Source of the DNA: an uncultured Muribaculaceae bacterium | GTDB lineage: Bacteria > Bacteroidota > Bacteroidia > Bacteroidales > Muribaculaceae | Direction of reading: 5' to 3' | Assembly: GCA_944320595.1 (NCBI GenBank) | Contig: CALUIB010000039.1 | Location: forward strand, 42,097-106,096 | Length of the DNA stretch: 64,000 bases | Shown here: in pieces, positions 1 through 8,939 of the stretch | How positions within the stretch are numbered: the first letter of the stretch is position 1 | Layout: the number at the start of each line of letters is the position of its first letter | Translations under genes and position numbers: made by a program | The notes under the pieces: model-generated | Database searches by the model: none | What the model was told of the DNA's origin: nothing | The model's input: only the letters and a program-made list of their open reading frames with translations

Positions 1-162
1 GACAGACACGAATCGATAGGGAAGGGCTTATTAGGACGCGAATTTTTTGAATTGCTGATGAGGGACAATCGATTTGACAACATACCGCTTGTACTTGAAA
101 CGCCAAACATGGATTTGTGGCCTGAAGAGATTGCCTGGCTTAAAAAAGAAAGCAAAGAATAA
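1..162 (+). CDS. nfo: Endonuclease IV, C-terminal end (partial)
   Basis: The frame is open from base 1 and ends in TAA at 160-162. It encodes about 53 residues beginning DRHESIGKG, followed by a conserved LETP and an EEIAWL segment. This is the C-terminal signature of the AP endonuclease IV family, a TIM-barrel metal-dependent enzyme that nicks DNA 5' to abasic sites in base excision repair. The HE pair near the start belongs to the family's metal-ligand motif. The gene begins before the window, so its length and start cannot be judged. It lies 33 bases upstream of the transporter on the same strand. Confidence 0.85.
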   Translation, partial: DRHESIGKGLLGREFFELLMRDNRFDNIPLVLETPNMDLWPEEIAWLKKESKE

Positions 163-195
163 AAAAGAACCTAAAATATTATTACACTTATTTGC

Positions 196-1551
196 ATGAA
201 AACTTTACCTGACCAAAGCTTTGGAAAACTTTGGAATATTAGTTTCGGATTTTTTGGCGTACAGATTGCCTACGCCTTGCAAAGTGCAAATATCAGCCGC
301 ATATTTTCCACATTAGGGGCTGACCCGCACGATTTGAGTTATTTTTGGATATTGCCTCCGTTGATGGGCATAGTGGTGCAGCCAATAATTGGTGTGCTGA
401 GCGATAAGACTTGGTGCCGATTTGGTCGTCGAATACCATATTTGTTTATTGGAGCTTTGGTGGCCGTAATTGTAATGTGCTTGTTGCCCAATGCCGGAAG
501 TTTTGGTATGACCGTATCAATGGCAATGGTATTCGGGTTGTTCTCATTGATGTTCCTCGATACTTCAATCAATGTTGCCATGCAGCCTTTTAAAATGATG
601 GTAGGTGATATGGTCAATGAGAAACAGAAGGGGCTTGCATATTCAATCCAAAGTTTCTTATGTAATGCCGGCAGCCTTGTGGGTTACTTGTTCCCATTTG
701 TATTTACATGGATTGGCATAAGCAATACTGCCGAGAAGGCAGGCACCGTACCCGATTCGGTAATCTATTCTTTTTATATAGGAGCCGCAATACTTATATT
801 GTGTGTGATATACACCACAGTAAAAGTTAAAGAAATCCCACCAAAGAAATATGCTGAATATCATGGAATCACAAAAGAGAACGAAGGTGAGAAGGTGAAT
901 ATTTTCAAACTCCTTGTGAAAGCCCCTAAGGCATTTTGGACAGTAGGGCTTGTTCAGTTCTTCTGCTGGTCGGCGTTCATGTTTATGTGGACTTATACTA
1001 ATGGCAGCATAGCTGCCAATGTATTTAATGCACCTGAAACGGCCAACCACCTTCTTGATACAGGTTCGCCTGAATATCAGGCCGCAGGCAACTGGGTAGG
1101 GGTATTATTTGCCGTGCAAGCCATTGGCTCTGTAATTTGGGCGGCTGTAATACCATTCTTTAAAAACAGAAAGTTCGCTTACGCATTGAGCCTTGTACTT
1201 GGAGGGATTGGATTTATTTCGGTGAATTTCATACAAGACCAATATTTGTTATTCATATCATTCTTGCTGATAGGTTGTGCGTGGGCGGCAATGCTTGCTT
1301 TGCCATTTACCATACTTACCAATGCTCTGTCGGGGGGCCACATGGGAACATATTTGGGATTGTTCAATGGAACAATCTGTGTCCCTCAAATTGTAGCAGC
1401 AGTTGCCGGTGGCTGGATATTGAGCGCATTTACGGTAGAAGGGTCTGTGCCTCCCGAGGTATATATGCTTGTTGTAGCAGGTATATTGTTGATTGTAGGA
1501 GCACTGTGCGTGACTATCATCAAAGAGAAAAAGGAGACGCAAGAGGCATAA
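196..1551 (+). CDS. SLC45-type MFS sugar transporter
   Basis: A 451-residue integral inner-membrane protein with about 12 hydrophobic segments. The loop between TM2 and TM3 (residues about 68-80) carries [14 protein letters not shown], a form of the D-x3-x-G-R-R-x-P loop typical of the SLC45/GPH sugar transporters, which move sucrose, maltose or related glycosides with a cation. A second charged stretch, residues 212-235, lies in the long central cytoplasmic loop. In Bacteroidales such transporters often sit with starch or maltose genes, but none is visible here, so the substrate is unknown. The start ATG follows a short gap after the endonuclease IV gene, so cotranscription is possible. Confidence 0.85.
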   Translation: MKTLPDQSFGKLWNISFGFFGVQIAYALQSANISRIFSTLGADPHDLSYFWILPPLMGIVVQPIIGVLSDKTWCRFGRRIPYLFIGALVAVIVMCLLPNAGSFGMTVSMAMVFGLFSLMFLDTSINVAMQPFKMMVGDMVNEKQKGLAYSIQSFLCNAGSLVGYLFPFVFTWIGISNTAEKAGTVPDSVIYSFYIGAAILILCVIYTTVKVKEIPPKKYAEYHGITKENEGEKVNIFKLLVKAPKAFWTVGLVQFFCWSAFMFMWTYTNGSIAANVFNAPETANHLLDTGSPEYQAAGNWVGVLFAVQAIGSVIWAAVIPFFKNRKFAYALSLVLGGIGFISVNFIQDQYLLFISFLLIGCAWAAMLALPFTILTNALSGGHMGTYLGLFNGTICVPQIVAAVAGGWILSAFTVEGSVPPEVYMLVVAGILLIVGALCVTIIKEKKETQEA

Positions 1552-1575
1552 ACCATAACGGATGTATATAAGGAT

Positions 1576-1610
1576 AGTGGGTGAAATTGCAACAAGCAGT
1601 TTCACCCACT
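1576..1610 (+). terminator. Hairpin after the transporter gene
   Basis: An 11-bp perfect stem (AGTGGGTGAAA, 1576-1586, with TTTCACCCACT, 1600-1610) and a 13-base loop lies 25 bases after the transporter stop. No strong T run follows, so it may act as an mRNA 3'-end stabiliser rather than a strict terminator. Confidence 0.5.
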
Positions 1611-1645
1611 AAGTTTGTAATAATTTATTTGGAGTATCTACAAAT

Positions 1646-1678
1646 AAAAAATACTTGTCATCACGACAAATATTTTTT
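1646..1678. terminator. Bidirectional intrinsic terminator
   Basis: A 14-position stem with one mismatch (1646-1659 with 1665-1678) and a 5-base loop has a run of A on the left and a run of T on the right. It can therefore terminate both the transporter transcript (plus) and the ligA transcript (minus), which converge here. Confidence 0.7.
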
Positions 1679-1782
1679 ACCTTAAATCTAATACCATGAA
1701 AAACTTGCACAAAGGTACACATTGTCAATGTGAAAACAAAATAAGCATATTATGAATGTGTGCCTTTTAGTGTTATTTAACT

Positions 1783-3810
1783 TTATTGTGGTTTGTTTTC
1801 GGGTTCTTGATTCAGTAAAGCCAAAAACTGCTTTTCATCGATTATTGTTATTCCTAATTTTTGTGCTTTTTCAAGTTTTGCCGGTCCCATATTTTCTCCT
1901 GCGAGTAAATATGAGGTCTTTGCAGAAATTGAACCTGAATTTTTACCGCCATTGACCTCAATCATTTTTTTATATTCATCGCGAGAGTGCAGGTTGAATA
2001 CGCCACTTATTACGATTGTTTTTCCGGCTAATTTGTCTGAAACCTTGGTGTCATCGGCAGCAGTTTGCATTTGCAATCCGGCATTTCGTAATCGTTCTAC
2101 TATTGTCCGGTTCTCTTGTACATTGAAAAAGTCTATAACGCTTTGTGCTATCTTGATGCCAATCTCATCGATGGCCGACAATTGTTCAAGTGACATACTC
2201 ATTAAATTGTCGATATTCGTTGATGCAAAAGCAAGTTTTTTTGCCACGGTTTCGCCAACGTATGGTATCGACAGGGCGTAAATTACGCGTTCAAAAGGAA
2301 CCTTGCGGCTCTCATCAATACCTTTGATTATGCGTTGAGCAGATTTTAAACCGAAACGGTCGAGTAGCATGAGTTTGTCGGCCGATAGGTCATATAAGTC
2401 GGCAATATCCTTTACAAGTCCTGAATTATATAATTGTTCGGCAACTTCTTCGCCAATACCGTCGATGTTCATGGCATGCCGACCGACAAAATGTTCTATT
2501 CTTCCTGTAATTTGAGGAGGACAATGATATTTGTTTGGGCACACCCAAGAGGCCTCGCCTTCTATGCGCTGCAGCAATGAACCGCAAGCAGGGCAGTGGG
2601 TAATAAAGCTAACGGGCTTACTGCCATTGATACGGGCATTGAGATTTACGCCTACGATTTTAGGTATTATTTCGCCACCTTTTTCAACATATAGCATATC
2701 GCCGTCATGTATGTCAAGGTTACGAATAATGTCTTCATTGTGCAAAGATGCGCGCTTTACAATCGTGCCTGAAAGTAATACCGGCTCAAGATTTGCCACC
2801 GGTGTTATAACGCCAGAACGGCCTACCTCGAATGAAACCGATTGCAATTTGGTGCATTCGCGTTCAGCCTGGAATTTATATGCTATTGCCCACCGTGGAT
2901 TCTTTGCAGTATAGCCTAAATTTAATTGTTGACGCAAAGAATTGACTTTAAAAACGAGTCCATCGGTTGCAACGGGTAAATGTTTGCGTTCGGTATCCCA
3001 ATATGATATAAATTGCTCGACTTCTTGGATGCTGTTTAGTAATTTTATGGCATTTGATACTTTAAATCCCCATTGTCGCATGGCTATAAGATTGTCGTAG
3101 TGGTTGTCAAATGGCAGATTGTCTCCAAGCAAATAATACAGATATGCATCGAGTTTGCGACGGGCAACTTCCGAGGAATTTTGTAGCTTTAGTGTACCTG
3201 CGGCGGCATTGCGTGGATTGGCAAAAAGAGGCTCTTCATTGTATTCCCTCTCTCTATTCAGCGCATCGAATACTTTCCACGGCATCAGTATCTCACCTCG
3301 CACTTCAAAGCGAGCGGGATAGCCGCTGCCGTTTCGCAGCTGTAATGGTATGCTGTGTATGGTTTTTACATTATCGGTTACATCATCGCCTTGCACTCCA
3401 TCGCCACGAGTCACAGCCCTAATCATGCGTCCATTTTCATATATAATAGAAATTGATGTGCCATCGAATTTCATTTCTCCGACGATTTGAAATTGCTCGT
3501 CGCCAAGCATATTTTTTATTCGGTTAAGGAAGTCGGTAACTTCTGATACTGAATATGTATTGGCAAGTGAGAGCATAGGGCGTTCATGTACCACTTGCTT
3601 AAATGATTTTGTAATGTCACTACCAACCCTTTGAGTGGGGGAGCATGGATCGAAGTATTGTGGATTGGCTTTTTCCAACTGTTCGAGCAAGGCCATTTTT
3701 TCATCAAATTCCTTGTCGGACATTGTTGGGGCGTTTAATACATAATATTTATAGTTGTTTTCGTTAAGCTCCTGTCGCAGCTCATCGATTAATTGTTTTA
3801 TGTTATCCAT
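1783..3810 (-). CDS. ligA: NAD-dependent DNA ligase
   Basis: This 675-residue protein has the usual length of bacterial LigA, which seals nicks in duplex DNA using NAD+ during replication and repair. Domain order is: N-terminal Ia/adenylation domain with the KxDG motif (K114, D116, G117; K114 is the expected AMP acceptor); an OB fold (about 320-400); a four-Cys zinc finger (CPAC...CPNKYHC, about 410-435); helix-hairpin-helix repeats (about 450-590); and a C-terminal BRCT domain (about 595-670). The ATG at 3810 places the first residues at the conserved Ia domain. It appears to be a single-gene transcript, with a terminator shared with the convergent transporter gene. Confidence 0.97.
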   Translation of the reverse strand: MDNIKQLIDELRQELNENNYKYYVLNAPTMSDKEFDEKMALLEQLEKANPQYFDPCSPTQRVGSDITKSFKQVVHERPMLSLANTYSVSEVTDFLNRIKNMLGDEQFQIVGEMKFDGTSISIIYENGRMIRAVTRGDGVQGDDVTDNVKTIHSIPLQLRNGSGYPARFEVRGEILMPWKVFDALNREREYNEEPLFANPRNAAAGTLKLQNSSEVARRKLDAYLYYLLGDNLPFDNHYDNLIAMRQWGFKVSNAIKLLNSIQEVEQFISYWDTERKHLPVATDGLVFKVNSLRQQLNLGYTAKNPRWAIAYKFQAERECTKLQSVSFEVGRSGVITPVANLEPVLLSGTIVKRASLHNEDIIRNLDIHDGDMLYVEKGGEIIPKIVGVNLNARINGSKPVSFITHCPACGSLLQRIEGEASWVCPNKYHCPPQITGRIEHFVGRHAMNIDGIGEEVAEQLYNSGLVKDIADLYDLSADKLMLLDRFGLKSAQRIIKGIDESRKVPFERVIYALSIPYVGETVAKKLAFASTNIDNLMSMSLEQLSAIDEIGIKIAQSVIDFFNVQENRTIVERLRNAGLQMQTAADDTKVSDKLAGKTIVISGVFNLHSRDEYKKMIEVNGGKNSGSISAKTSYLLAGENMGPAKLEKAQKLGITIIDEKQFLALLNQEPENKPQ

Positions 3811-3868
3811 ATTGCAATAAATTTTCCAAATGCTAAATTAGAAAATTCAAGCCAAATATGGAAAACAA

Positions 3869-3903
3869 AATGGGGCATATTTCAATTTTAAACATACCCC
3901 ATT
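3869..3903 (-). terminator. Likely terminator of the aromatic operon
   Basis: A 7-bp stem (AATGGGG, 3869-3875, with CCCCATT, 3897-3903) lies just downstream of the tyrA stop on the minus strand. It is followed in that direction by TTTTGTTTT. The stem is short and the loop long, so strength is uncertain. Confidence 0.5.
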
Positions 3904-3910
3904 AGTTCCA

Positions 3911-4684
3911 TTATTTTAAGTTTTCACGCACTTCGTCGAGATATATTTTCATGGCATTACTATCGCGCCTTTCAATTATATCCTGCAACTTTGCAAGTTG
4001 ATGTTGTATTTTTATCAATTGCCCCGTAGTGTGAGGGTTGAACAAAATTTCTTGTAGCAGGTAATCATCTTCCGACATCAGCCCCCGAGCAATGGCCATG
4101 TGCCGCTTGAATGTGGTCCCAGGAGCTTCTTGGTGCGTCATTACACTTCCAAAAGCCAGTGTGCTGGCAAATGGCACCGATAACGAGAATGCGATTGTTT
4201 CATCGTGCTGTTCAAATGTGTATTCAAATATATTCAAATGCAATTCGTTATATAAATCCTTAAAGAACACTTTGCCCAAGTGGTTGCTTTCGGCAATAAT
4301 TATTGCATTTTCGCTTGATAAGTTGCTCAAAGATGCAAATGTAGGGCCGAACATGGGATGTGTGCTGACAAATGGATGCTTGCAAATTCTGTAAAATTCG
4401 GGCAAGCCATTCTTTACCGATGCAATGTCGGAAATAATGCAATTGTCGGGTAACAAAGGTAATATTTCCTTGAAAGCGTCAATAGTGTATTTGACTGTTA
4501 CGGCATTTATGAGTAAATCGGGCTTAAATTCACGTATTTCCTCATGCGATGTGAAACGCAAGGCATGGAACGTAAATCGCAGTCTGTCGAGGTCTTTATC
4601 GTAAACTGCCACTTCGTGCTTGAAACTTAGGACATCGCAAAAAAACGACCCCATTTTCCCAGCGCCTATAATAAGAATCTTCAT
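3911..4684 (-). CDS. tyrA: Prephenate dehydrogenase
   Basis: A 257-residue NAD(P)-dependent enzyme that oxidatively decarboxylates prephenate to 4-hydroxyphenylpyruvate, the committed step to tyrosine. The N-terminal Rossmann motif is GAGKMG (residues 7-12), and the conserved THPMFGP segment carries H109, the expected active-site His. It is a little shorter than typical TyrA and has no ACT domain, so allosteric control by Tyr would have to act elsewhere. It is the last gene of the pheA operon, 10 bases after the DAHP synthase/chorismate mutase stop. Context and motifs agree; choice between prephenate and arogenate as substrate cannot be read from the sequence. Confidence 0.92.
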   Translation of the reverse strand: MKILIIGAGKMGSFFCDVLSFKHEVAVYDKDLDRLRFTFHALRFTSHEEIREFKPDLLINAVTVKYTIDAFKEILPLLPDNCIISDIASVKNGLPEFYRICKHPFVSTHPMFGPTFASLSNLSSENAIIIAESNHLGKVFFKDLYNELHLNIFEYTFEQHDETIAFSLSVPFASTLAFGSVMTHQEAPGTTFKRHMAIARGLMSEDDYLLQEILFNPHTTGQLIKIQHQLAKLQDIIERRDSNAMKIYLDEVRENLK

Positions 4685-4694
4685 ATTACAGCTG

Positions 4695-5765
4695 TTATTT
4701 TACTCGATTGTTCAACACCTCTATCTGCTGGCGAACCGACTCTTCATGTATGGCCTCTACTATGCTTTGCATGAAATTGCCGCTCATACCAAGTTCTTCG
4801 GCTAGTTTTATGCGGGATTTTAGTATGTCGTCATATCGGTTGGTGTGTACGATTTGCATACTGTGTTCCTTCTTGTATTGGCCAATTTCACGTGAAACTC
4901 TCATGCGTTTTGCCAATAGCTCAATGAGGTCGTTGTCGATTTGGTCGATTTGTTGGCGCAGCAATGTCAAGCTTTCGGTAGATTGCGCATTATCTCGCAC
5001 AACCAATGTATTAAGTATGAAATTCAGCACTTCGGGAGTGATTTGTTGGCTTTTGTCGCTAAGCGCACAATCGGGATCGCAGTGAGATTCGATGATAAGT
5101 CCATCGAACCCCATGTCGAGGGCTTGTTGCGACAGTGGTGCAATAAGTTCGCGTTTTCCTCCCATGTGTGAAGGGTCGCAAATGATTTGTAGGCTTGGCA
5201 ACCGACGGTGCAGTTCGATAGGAATGTGCCATTGGGGCATATTGCGGTAAAGGTGCTTGCCATATACGGTAAAACCACGATGAATAGCAGCAATGCGGTG
5301 AATGCCTGCATTATAGATACGTTGCAAGGCGCCAATCCATAGTTCAAGGTCGGGATTTACTGGATTTTTGACCATTACAGGGATGTCGGTTCCGACGAGG
5401 CTATCGGCTATCTCTTGCACAGCAAACGGGTTGGCCGAAGTGCGGGCTCCAATCCACAGCATATCTATACCAGCATTTAATGCAGCTTCTACATGAGCCT
5501 TATTGGCAACTTCGGTACATACGAGCATACCAGTTTCTTTTTTTACACGTTGCAGCCATTTAAGGCCAGTTTCGCCAATACCTTCAAAACCGCCTGGCTT
5601 TGTGCGCGGTTTCCAAATTCCTGCACGGAAAATTTTAATTTCATATTCTGCAAGTTCACGTGCAGTGGTCAATATTTGCTCTTCGCTTTCGGCACTACAT
5701 GGGCCGGCTATGACGATAGGCCGTCCTGCCTTATTTTCATCTACGATAGGTTGTAAATCTTTCAT
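4695..5765 (-). CDS. Bifunctional DAHP synthase / chorismate mutase
   Basis: A 356-residue fusion. Residues about 1-260 form a KDO8P-synthase-like (type I beta) DAHP synthase: GPCSAES at 21-27 and KPRTKPGGF at 52-60 are its PEP/metal-site motifs. It condenses PEP and erythrose 4-phosphate in the first step of the shikimate pathway. Residues about 265-350 form an AroQ-class chorismate mutase (LRQQIDQIDNDLIELLAKRM), which makes prephenate. The protein therefore supplies both the entry step and the branch-point step for Phe and Tyr. In this family the mutase domain usually also mediates feedback on the synthase domain. It lies 24 bases after the aminotransferase gene, third in the operon. Confidence 0.95.
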   Translation of the reverse strand: MKDLQPIVDENKAGRPIVIAGPCSAESEEQILTTARELAEYEIKIFRAGIWKPRTKPGGFEGIGETGLKWLQRVKKETGMLVCTEVANKAHVEAALNAGIDMLWIGARTSANPFAVQEIADSLVGTDIPVMVKNPVNPDLELWIGALQRIYNAGIHRIAAIHRGFTVYGKHLYRNMPQWHIPIELHRRLPSLQIICDPSHMGGKRELIAPLSQQALDMGFDGLIIESHCDPDCALSDKSQQITPEVLNFILNTLVVRDNAQSTESLTLLRQQIDQIDNDLIELLAKRMRVSREIGQYKKEHSMQIVHTNRYDDILKSRIKLAEELGMSGNFMQSIVEAIHEESVRQQIEVLNNRVK

Positions 5766-5789
5766 GACTATATGTTTTTATTAATAATT

Positions 5790-6959
5790 CTATTTTACAT
5801 TGTTTATCCGTTCAAGGGCTTCGATCATTCGCTCTTCGGTTGCACATAGCGAGATGCGTATATATCGGTTTCCGTTGCTACCGAAAATAAATCCTGGTGT
5901 GATAAACACACGTGCATCACTTAAAATCTTTTCAGTGACAGTTTCCGAATCTTTCTCGCTATCGGGTATTTTTCCCCATAAGAATAACCCTGTCTGTGTG
6001 GCATCAAAGGTGCAGCACAAAGCATCCATTATTTGTTCTGCAATGTGGCGGCGGCGGCGATATGTCTCATTTATTTGATCATACCAAGATTGGTCACAAT
6101 CGAGTGCCTTGGCCGCAGCAAGCATCATTGGCCGGAACTGACCTGAGTCGATATTTGATTTAACACGTAAAATCCATTCAATGAAATTCTTATTTGATGC
6201 AACCATTGCAATACGCCATCCTGCCATATTGTGAGATTTGCTCAAAGAGTTTAATTCTATGGCAATATCTTTGGCCCTGTCTATACAGAAAATGCTTAAA
6301 GGAGTGTCGTTAAGTATAAAGCTGTAAGGATTATCGTTGACAATTATGATGCCGTGGCGTTTGCCAAAATCTATAAGTTTTTGGAACAAGTCTCTGCTTG
6401 CCCGATGCCCAGTAGGCATATTTGGATAATTGACCCACATTAATTTAATATTTTCCAAAGGAAGGGATTCAAGTGAGGCAAAATCGGGTTCCCAATTGCT
6501 CTGCTCAGTAAGGTCGTATTTATAGATTTTAGCACCGGCAAGTTGACTCACCGCAGTATATGTCGGGTACCCAGGATTGGGAACAAGCACTCCATCGCCT
6601 GGGTTTACAAAAGCGAGCGTCGTGTGCAAAATGCCTTCCTTTGACCCTATTAATGGCTGTATTTCGGTCGTTGGATCGAGTGCTATCCCGAAATACCTTT
6701 TATACCAATTGGCAAATGCCTGTCTTAATTCGGGAATGCCAGTATATGGTTGGTAACCATGTGTATTGGTACGACGAGCTTCATTGCACAAAACTTCAAT
6801 CGCATCAACTTGAGGCGGACGGTCGGGGCCACCTATGCCAAGGGATATTATATCAAGGCCTTGTGCATTAAGCTTGGCTATTTCCCTCAATTTTCGGGAG
6901 AAATAGTATTCCTTGACTTGTGAAATTCGGTCGGCCGGTTTTATGTCAATCTTGTTCAT
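5790..6959 (-). CDS. Class I/II aminotransferase, probably aromatic
   Basis: A 389-residue PLP enzyme of fold type I. The PLP lysine is K241 in SLSKSHNMAGWR, with R249 as the phosphate/substrate arginine. The N-terminal GIGGPDRPP (41-49) is typical of the LL-diaminopimelate aminotransferase-like subgroup. Its place between pheA and the DAHP synthase/chorismate mutase gene suggests it transaminates phenylpyruvate and 4-hydroxyphenylpyruvate, or prephenate. That role is inferred from context; homologues are often annotated only as aspartate or diaminopimelate aminotransferases. The start codon overlaps the pheA stop as ATGA, implying translational coupling. Confidence 0.9.
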   Translation of the reverse strand: MNKIDIKPADRISQVKEYYFSRKLREIAKLNAQGLDIISLGIGGPDRPPQVDAIEVLCNEARRTNTHGYQPYTGIPELRQAFANWYKRYFGIALDPTTEIQPLIGSKEGILHTTLAFVNPGDGVLVPNPGYPTYTAVSQLAGAKIYKYDLTEQSNWEPDFASLESLPLENIKLMWVNYPNMPTGHRASRDLFQKLIDFGKRHGIIIVNDNPYSFILNDTPLSIFCIDRAKDIAIELNSLSKSHNMAGWRIAMVASNKNFIEWILRVKSNIDSGQFRPMMLAAAKALDCDQSWYDQINETYRRRRHIAEQIMDALCCTFDATQTGLFLWGKIPDSEKDSETVTEKILSDARVFITPGFIFGSNGNRYIRISLCATEERMIEALERINNVK

Positions 6960-7792
6960 GCTACAAATTCGTTATATTCTCCTAAAATTTTGAATTCATT
7001 TATAAGTGGCCTTACGGCATCTATCGATTGGCGATAGCGAGTATAGTCGTTGAATGTGAGATTTACGTAAAAGCGATATTCCCATTCACGCCCTATAATT
7101 GGCAAGGACTGTATTTTCGACAAGTTGATGTCGTAAAATGAAAAAATGGTAAGTATTTTCGATAGGCTACCTTGAGTGTGGGGCAATGTAAATACCAATG
7201 AAGCCTTATTTATTTTATCATTTTTGATAAGATATGGGGCTTCGAGGGGGTCGGCGAGGATTAAGAATCTTGTAGAATTGCGTTTATTTGTTTGAATATT
7301 TTCCTCAAGTATTTCCAATCCATACAGTTTTGCTGCATATTCACCACAAATCGCACCTACGCCATACAAATTTTTTTCAGCAATTTCTTGTGCACTGCCT
7401 GCCGTATCGTTTTGTTCCACTATTTTCAAGTGTGGGTGTTGGCGCAAAAATTGTTCACATTGCAATAAAGCCATGGGGTGGGAGCGAACTTCAGATATTT
7501 TTGTTATCGATTGTCCTGGTAATGCCGCAAGAACATGGGAAATGTGCATTTTATATTCGCCCACTATCGACAAATTACTTTTGCGCAACAATTCATGGTT
7601 TTGCAGCAGACTGCCTGCAATGGTGTTCTCGATGGCAAGGGTGCCGATAAGAGTGGCATCGTTGCTAAGGGTTTCAAACATTGATGAGAATGTTTCACAG
7701 GGAATGGTTTCGATTTCTTCACCTTCGAAATATTGCCTTGCGGCAGCTTCGTGAAAGCATCCCGGCTCTCCTTGTATTGTGACACGTTTCAT
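6956..7792 (-). CDS. pheA: Prephenate dehydratase
   Basis: A 278-residue enzyme that converts prephenate to phenylpyruvate. The catalytic domain starts at MKRVTIQGEPGCFHEAAA and contains the TRF motif (residues about 174-176) at its end. An ACT domain follows (about 198-276) and, in this family, binds Phe for feedback inhibition. An upstream in-frame ATG at 7849 would add 19 residues, but that stretch is the attenuator terminator hairpin and has no family similarity, so 7792 is the supported start. It is the first structural gene of the operon and is controlled by the leader at 7811-7987. Confidence 0.95.
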   Translation of the reverse strand: MKRVTIQGEPGCFHEAAARQYFEGEEIETIPCETFSSMFETLSNDATLIGTLAIENTIAGSLLQNHELLRKSNLSIVGEYKMHISHVLAALPGQSITKISEVRSHPMALLQCEQFLRQHPHLKIVEQNDTAGSAQEIAEKNLYGVGAICGEYAAKLYGLEILEENIQTNKRNSTRFLILADPLEAPYLIKNDKINKASLVFTLPHTQGSLSKILTIFSFYDINLSKIQSLPIIGREWEYRFYVNLTFNDYTRYRQSIDAVRPLINEFKILGEYNEFVA

Positions 7793-7810
7793 GCGTTTTA
7801 TAATATTAAT

Positions 7811-7846
7811 AAAAAAATCCCGCCATATTTTGTTATGGCGGGATTT
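7811..7846 (-). terminator. Attenuator terminator of the pheA operon
   Basis: On the minus strand a perfect 13-bp stem (7834-7846 with 7815-7827) closes a 6-base ACAAAA loop. The 3' arm runs into seven T (7811-7817). It sits 18 bases before the pheA ATG and after the leader ORF, so it must be bypassed for expression. The 5' arm (AAATCCCGCC, 7837-7846) can instead pair with the antiterminator segment GGCGAGGTTT at 7893-7902 with one mismatch. Confidence 0.9.
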
Positions 7847-7881
7847 CATATCTTGTTAATCATTTTCTTGTGTAAATAATT

Positions 7882-7959
7882 TTATGCACATAAAACCTCG
7901 CCTTTATTTTTATTAAAATAAAAGTAAAAGAAAAAGCTATATGCAAAAAATCGGCTCAT
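7882..7959 (-). CDS. Phe/Tyr leader peptide of the pheA operon
   Basis: A 25-codon ORF (ATG at 7959, TAA ending at 7882) too short for standard gene callers. Codons 4-15 read FFAYSFFFYFYF: seven Phe and three Tyr in twelve residues. Such clustering of the end-product codons is the hallmark of ribosome-mediated attenuation. Codons 12-20 can form an A/T-rich protector hairpin (7915-7924 with 7902-7911, one bulge). Codons 20-23 contain the antiterminator segment, and the terminator follows the stop. Ribosomes stalled at Phe or Tyr codons would leave the antiterminator free, while ribosomes reaching the stop would cover it. The peptide itself is probably only a sensor. Confidence 0.88.
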   Translation of the reverse strand: MSRFFAYSFFFYFYFNKNKGEVLCA

Positions 7960-7979
7960 AAAAATTCGTTTTGATGATG

Positions 7980-8009
7980 CAAAGATATATAATTGTTTTT
8001 AAAAACAAA
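7980..8009 (-). promoter_or_regulatory. Promoter of the pheA operon leader
   Basis: A -33 TTTG (8006-8009) and a -7 TATCTTTG (7980-7987) are separated by 18 bases on the minus strand. They match the Bacteroidota TTTG / TAnnTTTG pattern. Transcription would start near 7973, about 14 bases before the leader ATG. Confidence 0.75.
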
Positions 8010-8054
8010 TGATTTTTGAAAAATATTTCACTTTAATGTTGAGAAAAATGTTGT

Positions 8055-8321
8055 TTAGTTCGTCCTGTCATCGTTGCTGTCAGCATCTTTCCCATTTTTT
8101 GCATAAGTGGTGTATGTGTTTGCATCTTCTTTGGCAGCTTTGCGTTTCTCCATATATTTCAATGTGAAATGCAGCAAGACTATTATGATTAGCGTTGCTG
8201 CGATTATTCCGAAGTAATAAAAATACCGGCCTGCCTGTAGATGAGGTAACCCTATGTATGCCATTACAGCTAAGTATGCCAATAGTATCAAGGGTACAAA
8301 TGTTGATTTTTTAATTTTCAT
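8055..8321 (-). CDS. Small two-TM membrane protein, unknown function
   Basis: An 88-residue protein starting MKIKKSTFVP. It has two hydrophobic segments (about residues 8-24 and 34-56 of this form) and a charged, probably cytoplasmic C-terminal tail rich in K, D and N. I do not recognise a family beyond small conserved Bacteroidales membrane proteins. The ATG at 8321 was preferred over a TTG at 8333; it overlaps the exonuclease stop by 11 bases, so the two genes are translationally coupled. It is the last gene of the dnaG-bio transcription unit. No clear terminator is seen after it. Confidence 0.7.
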   Translation of the reverse strand: MKIKKSTFVPLILLAYLAVMAYIGLPHLQAGRYFYYFGIIAATLIIIVLLHFTLKYMEKRKAAKEDANTYTTYAKNGKDADSNDDRTN

Positions 8322-8934
8322 CTTCTTCAACAATATATTTCGATTCTTCGGGTTTGAAAGTCTGTGAGTTTAAATAATTGTATATTCGCAAACAAGCCCA
8401 TGCATCGATTGCCGCATATTCTTTTTGGGCTTCTGTTAGAGTCTCCGCTTCCCAATTTGACAGCCGCTGGCCTTTTGATATTCGTTTGTCAAATAGTATT
8501 GCATATATTTTTTGCAGGCTAGCGTCAGAGATATTATACTGTGGAACCATTTTTTGCAAATCTACAAATCCCGACATATTAGCATTGTACCCTTTGTGTA
8601 TGACACCAAAATCGTCTTTCAAAGAAAGACCGACCTTTGTGATTTTTTCATTCTCAAGGAAAGAACGCAACGAGTCGGGCATACCTATTTTGTTGATACG
8701 AAACAGGTAACAATCGTCCATGGTGGAAATTTGCATAAGTGCGACATTGTGAGAAACGCCCTTTTTAAACGAAGGCCGCGTTTCGGTGTCGAATCCAAGT
8801 GTAGAGGAGCCATTGAGTTCTTCAAGGGCTTTGTTTAGCTTGGGCAACGTGTCTATAACGTGTATTCTGCCATTGAACGATACGCGGTCTAGTGTCGATA
8901 ATTGTTCTTTGCTTATGGAAATTCTCATTGCCAT
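8311..8934 (-). CDS. RNase D-like 3'-5' exonuclease domain protein
   Basis: A 207-residue stand-alone DnaQ-like/RNase D-type 3'-5' exonuclease domain. The acidic residues expected for two-metal catalysis are visible: D49 and E51 (GFDTETRPSF), an Asp in LKDDFG (about 107-108), and Y173-x3-D177 (EYAAIDAW). There is no HRDC or polymerase domain, so its substrate (small RNA ends or DNA) is unknown. It lies 5 bases after bioD and overlaps the next gene, which points to membership of the dnaG-bio transcript. Confidence 0.9.
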   Translation of the reverse strand: MAMRISISKEQLSTLDRVSFNGRIHVIDTLPKLNKALEELNGSSTLGFDTETRPSFKKGVSHNVALMQISTMDDCYLFRINKIGMPDSLRSFLENEKITKVGLSLKDDFGVIHKGYNANMSGFVDLQKMVPQYNISDASLQKIYAILFDKRISKGQRLSNWEAETLTEAQKEYAAIDAWACLRIYNYLNSQTFKPEESKYIVEEDEN

Positions 8935-8939
8935 AATTA

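Noticed and set aside
7793..7849. N-terminal extension of pheA
   Set aside because: The sequence is the attenuator terminator; family similarity begins at 7792.
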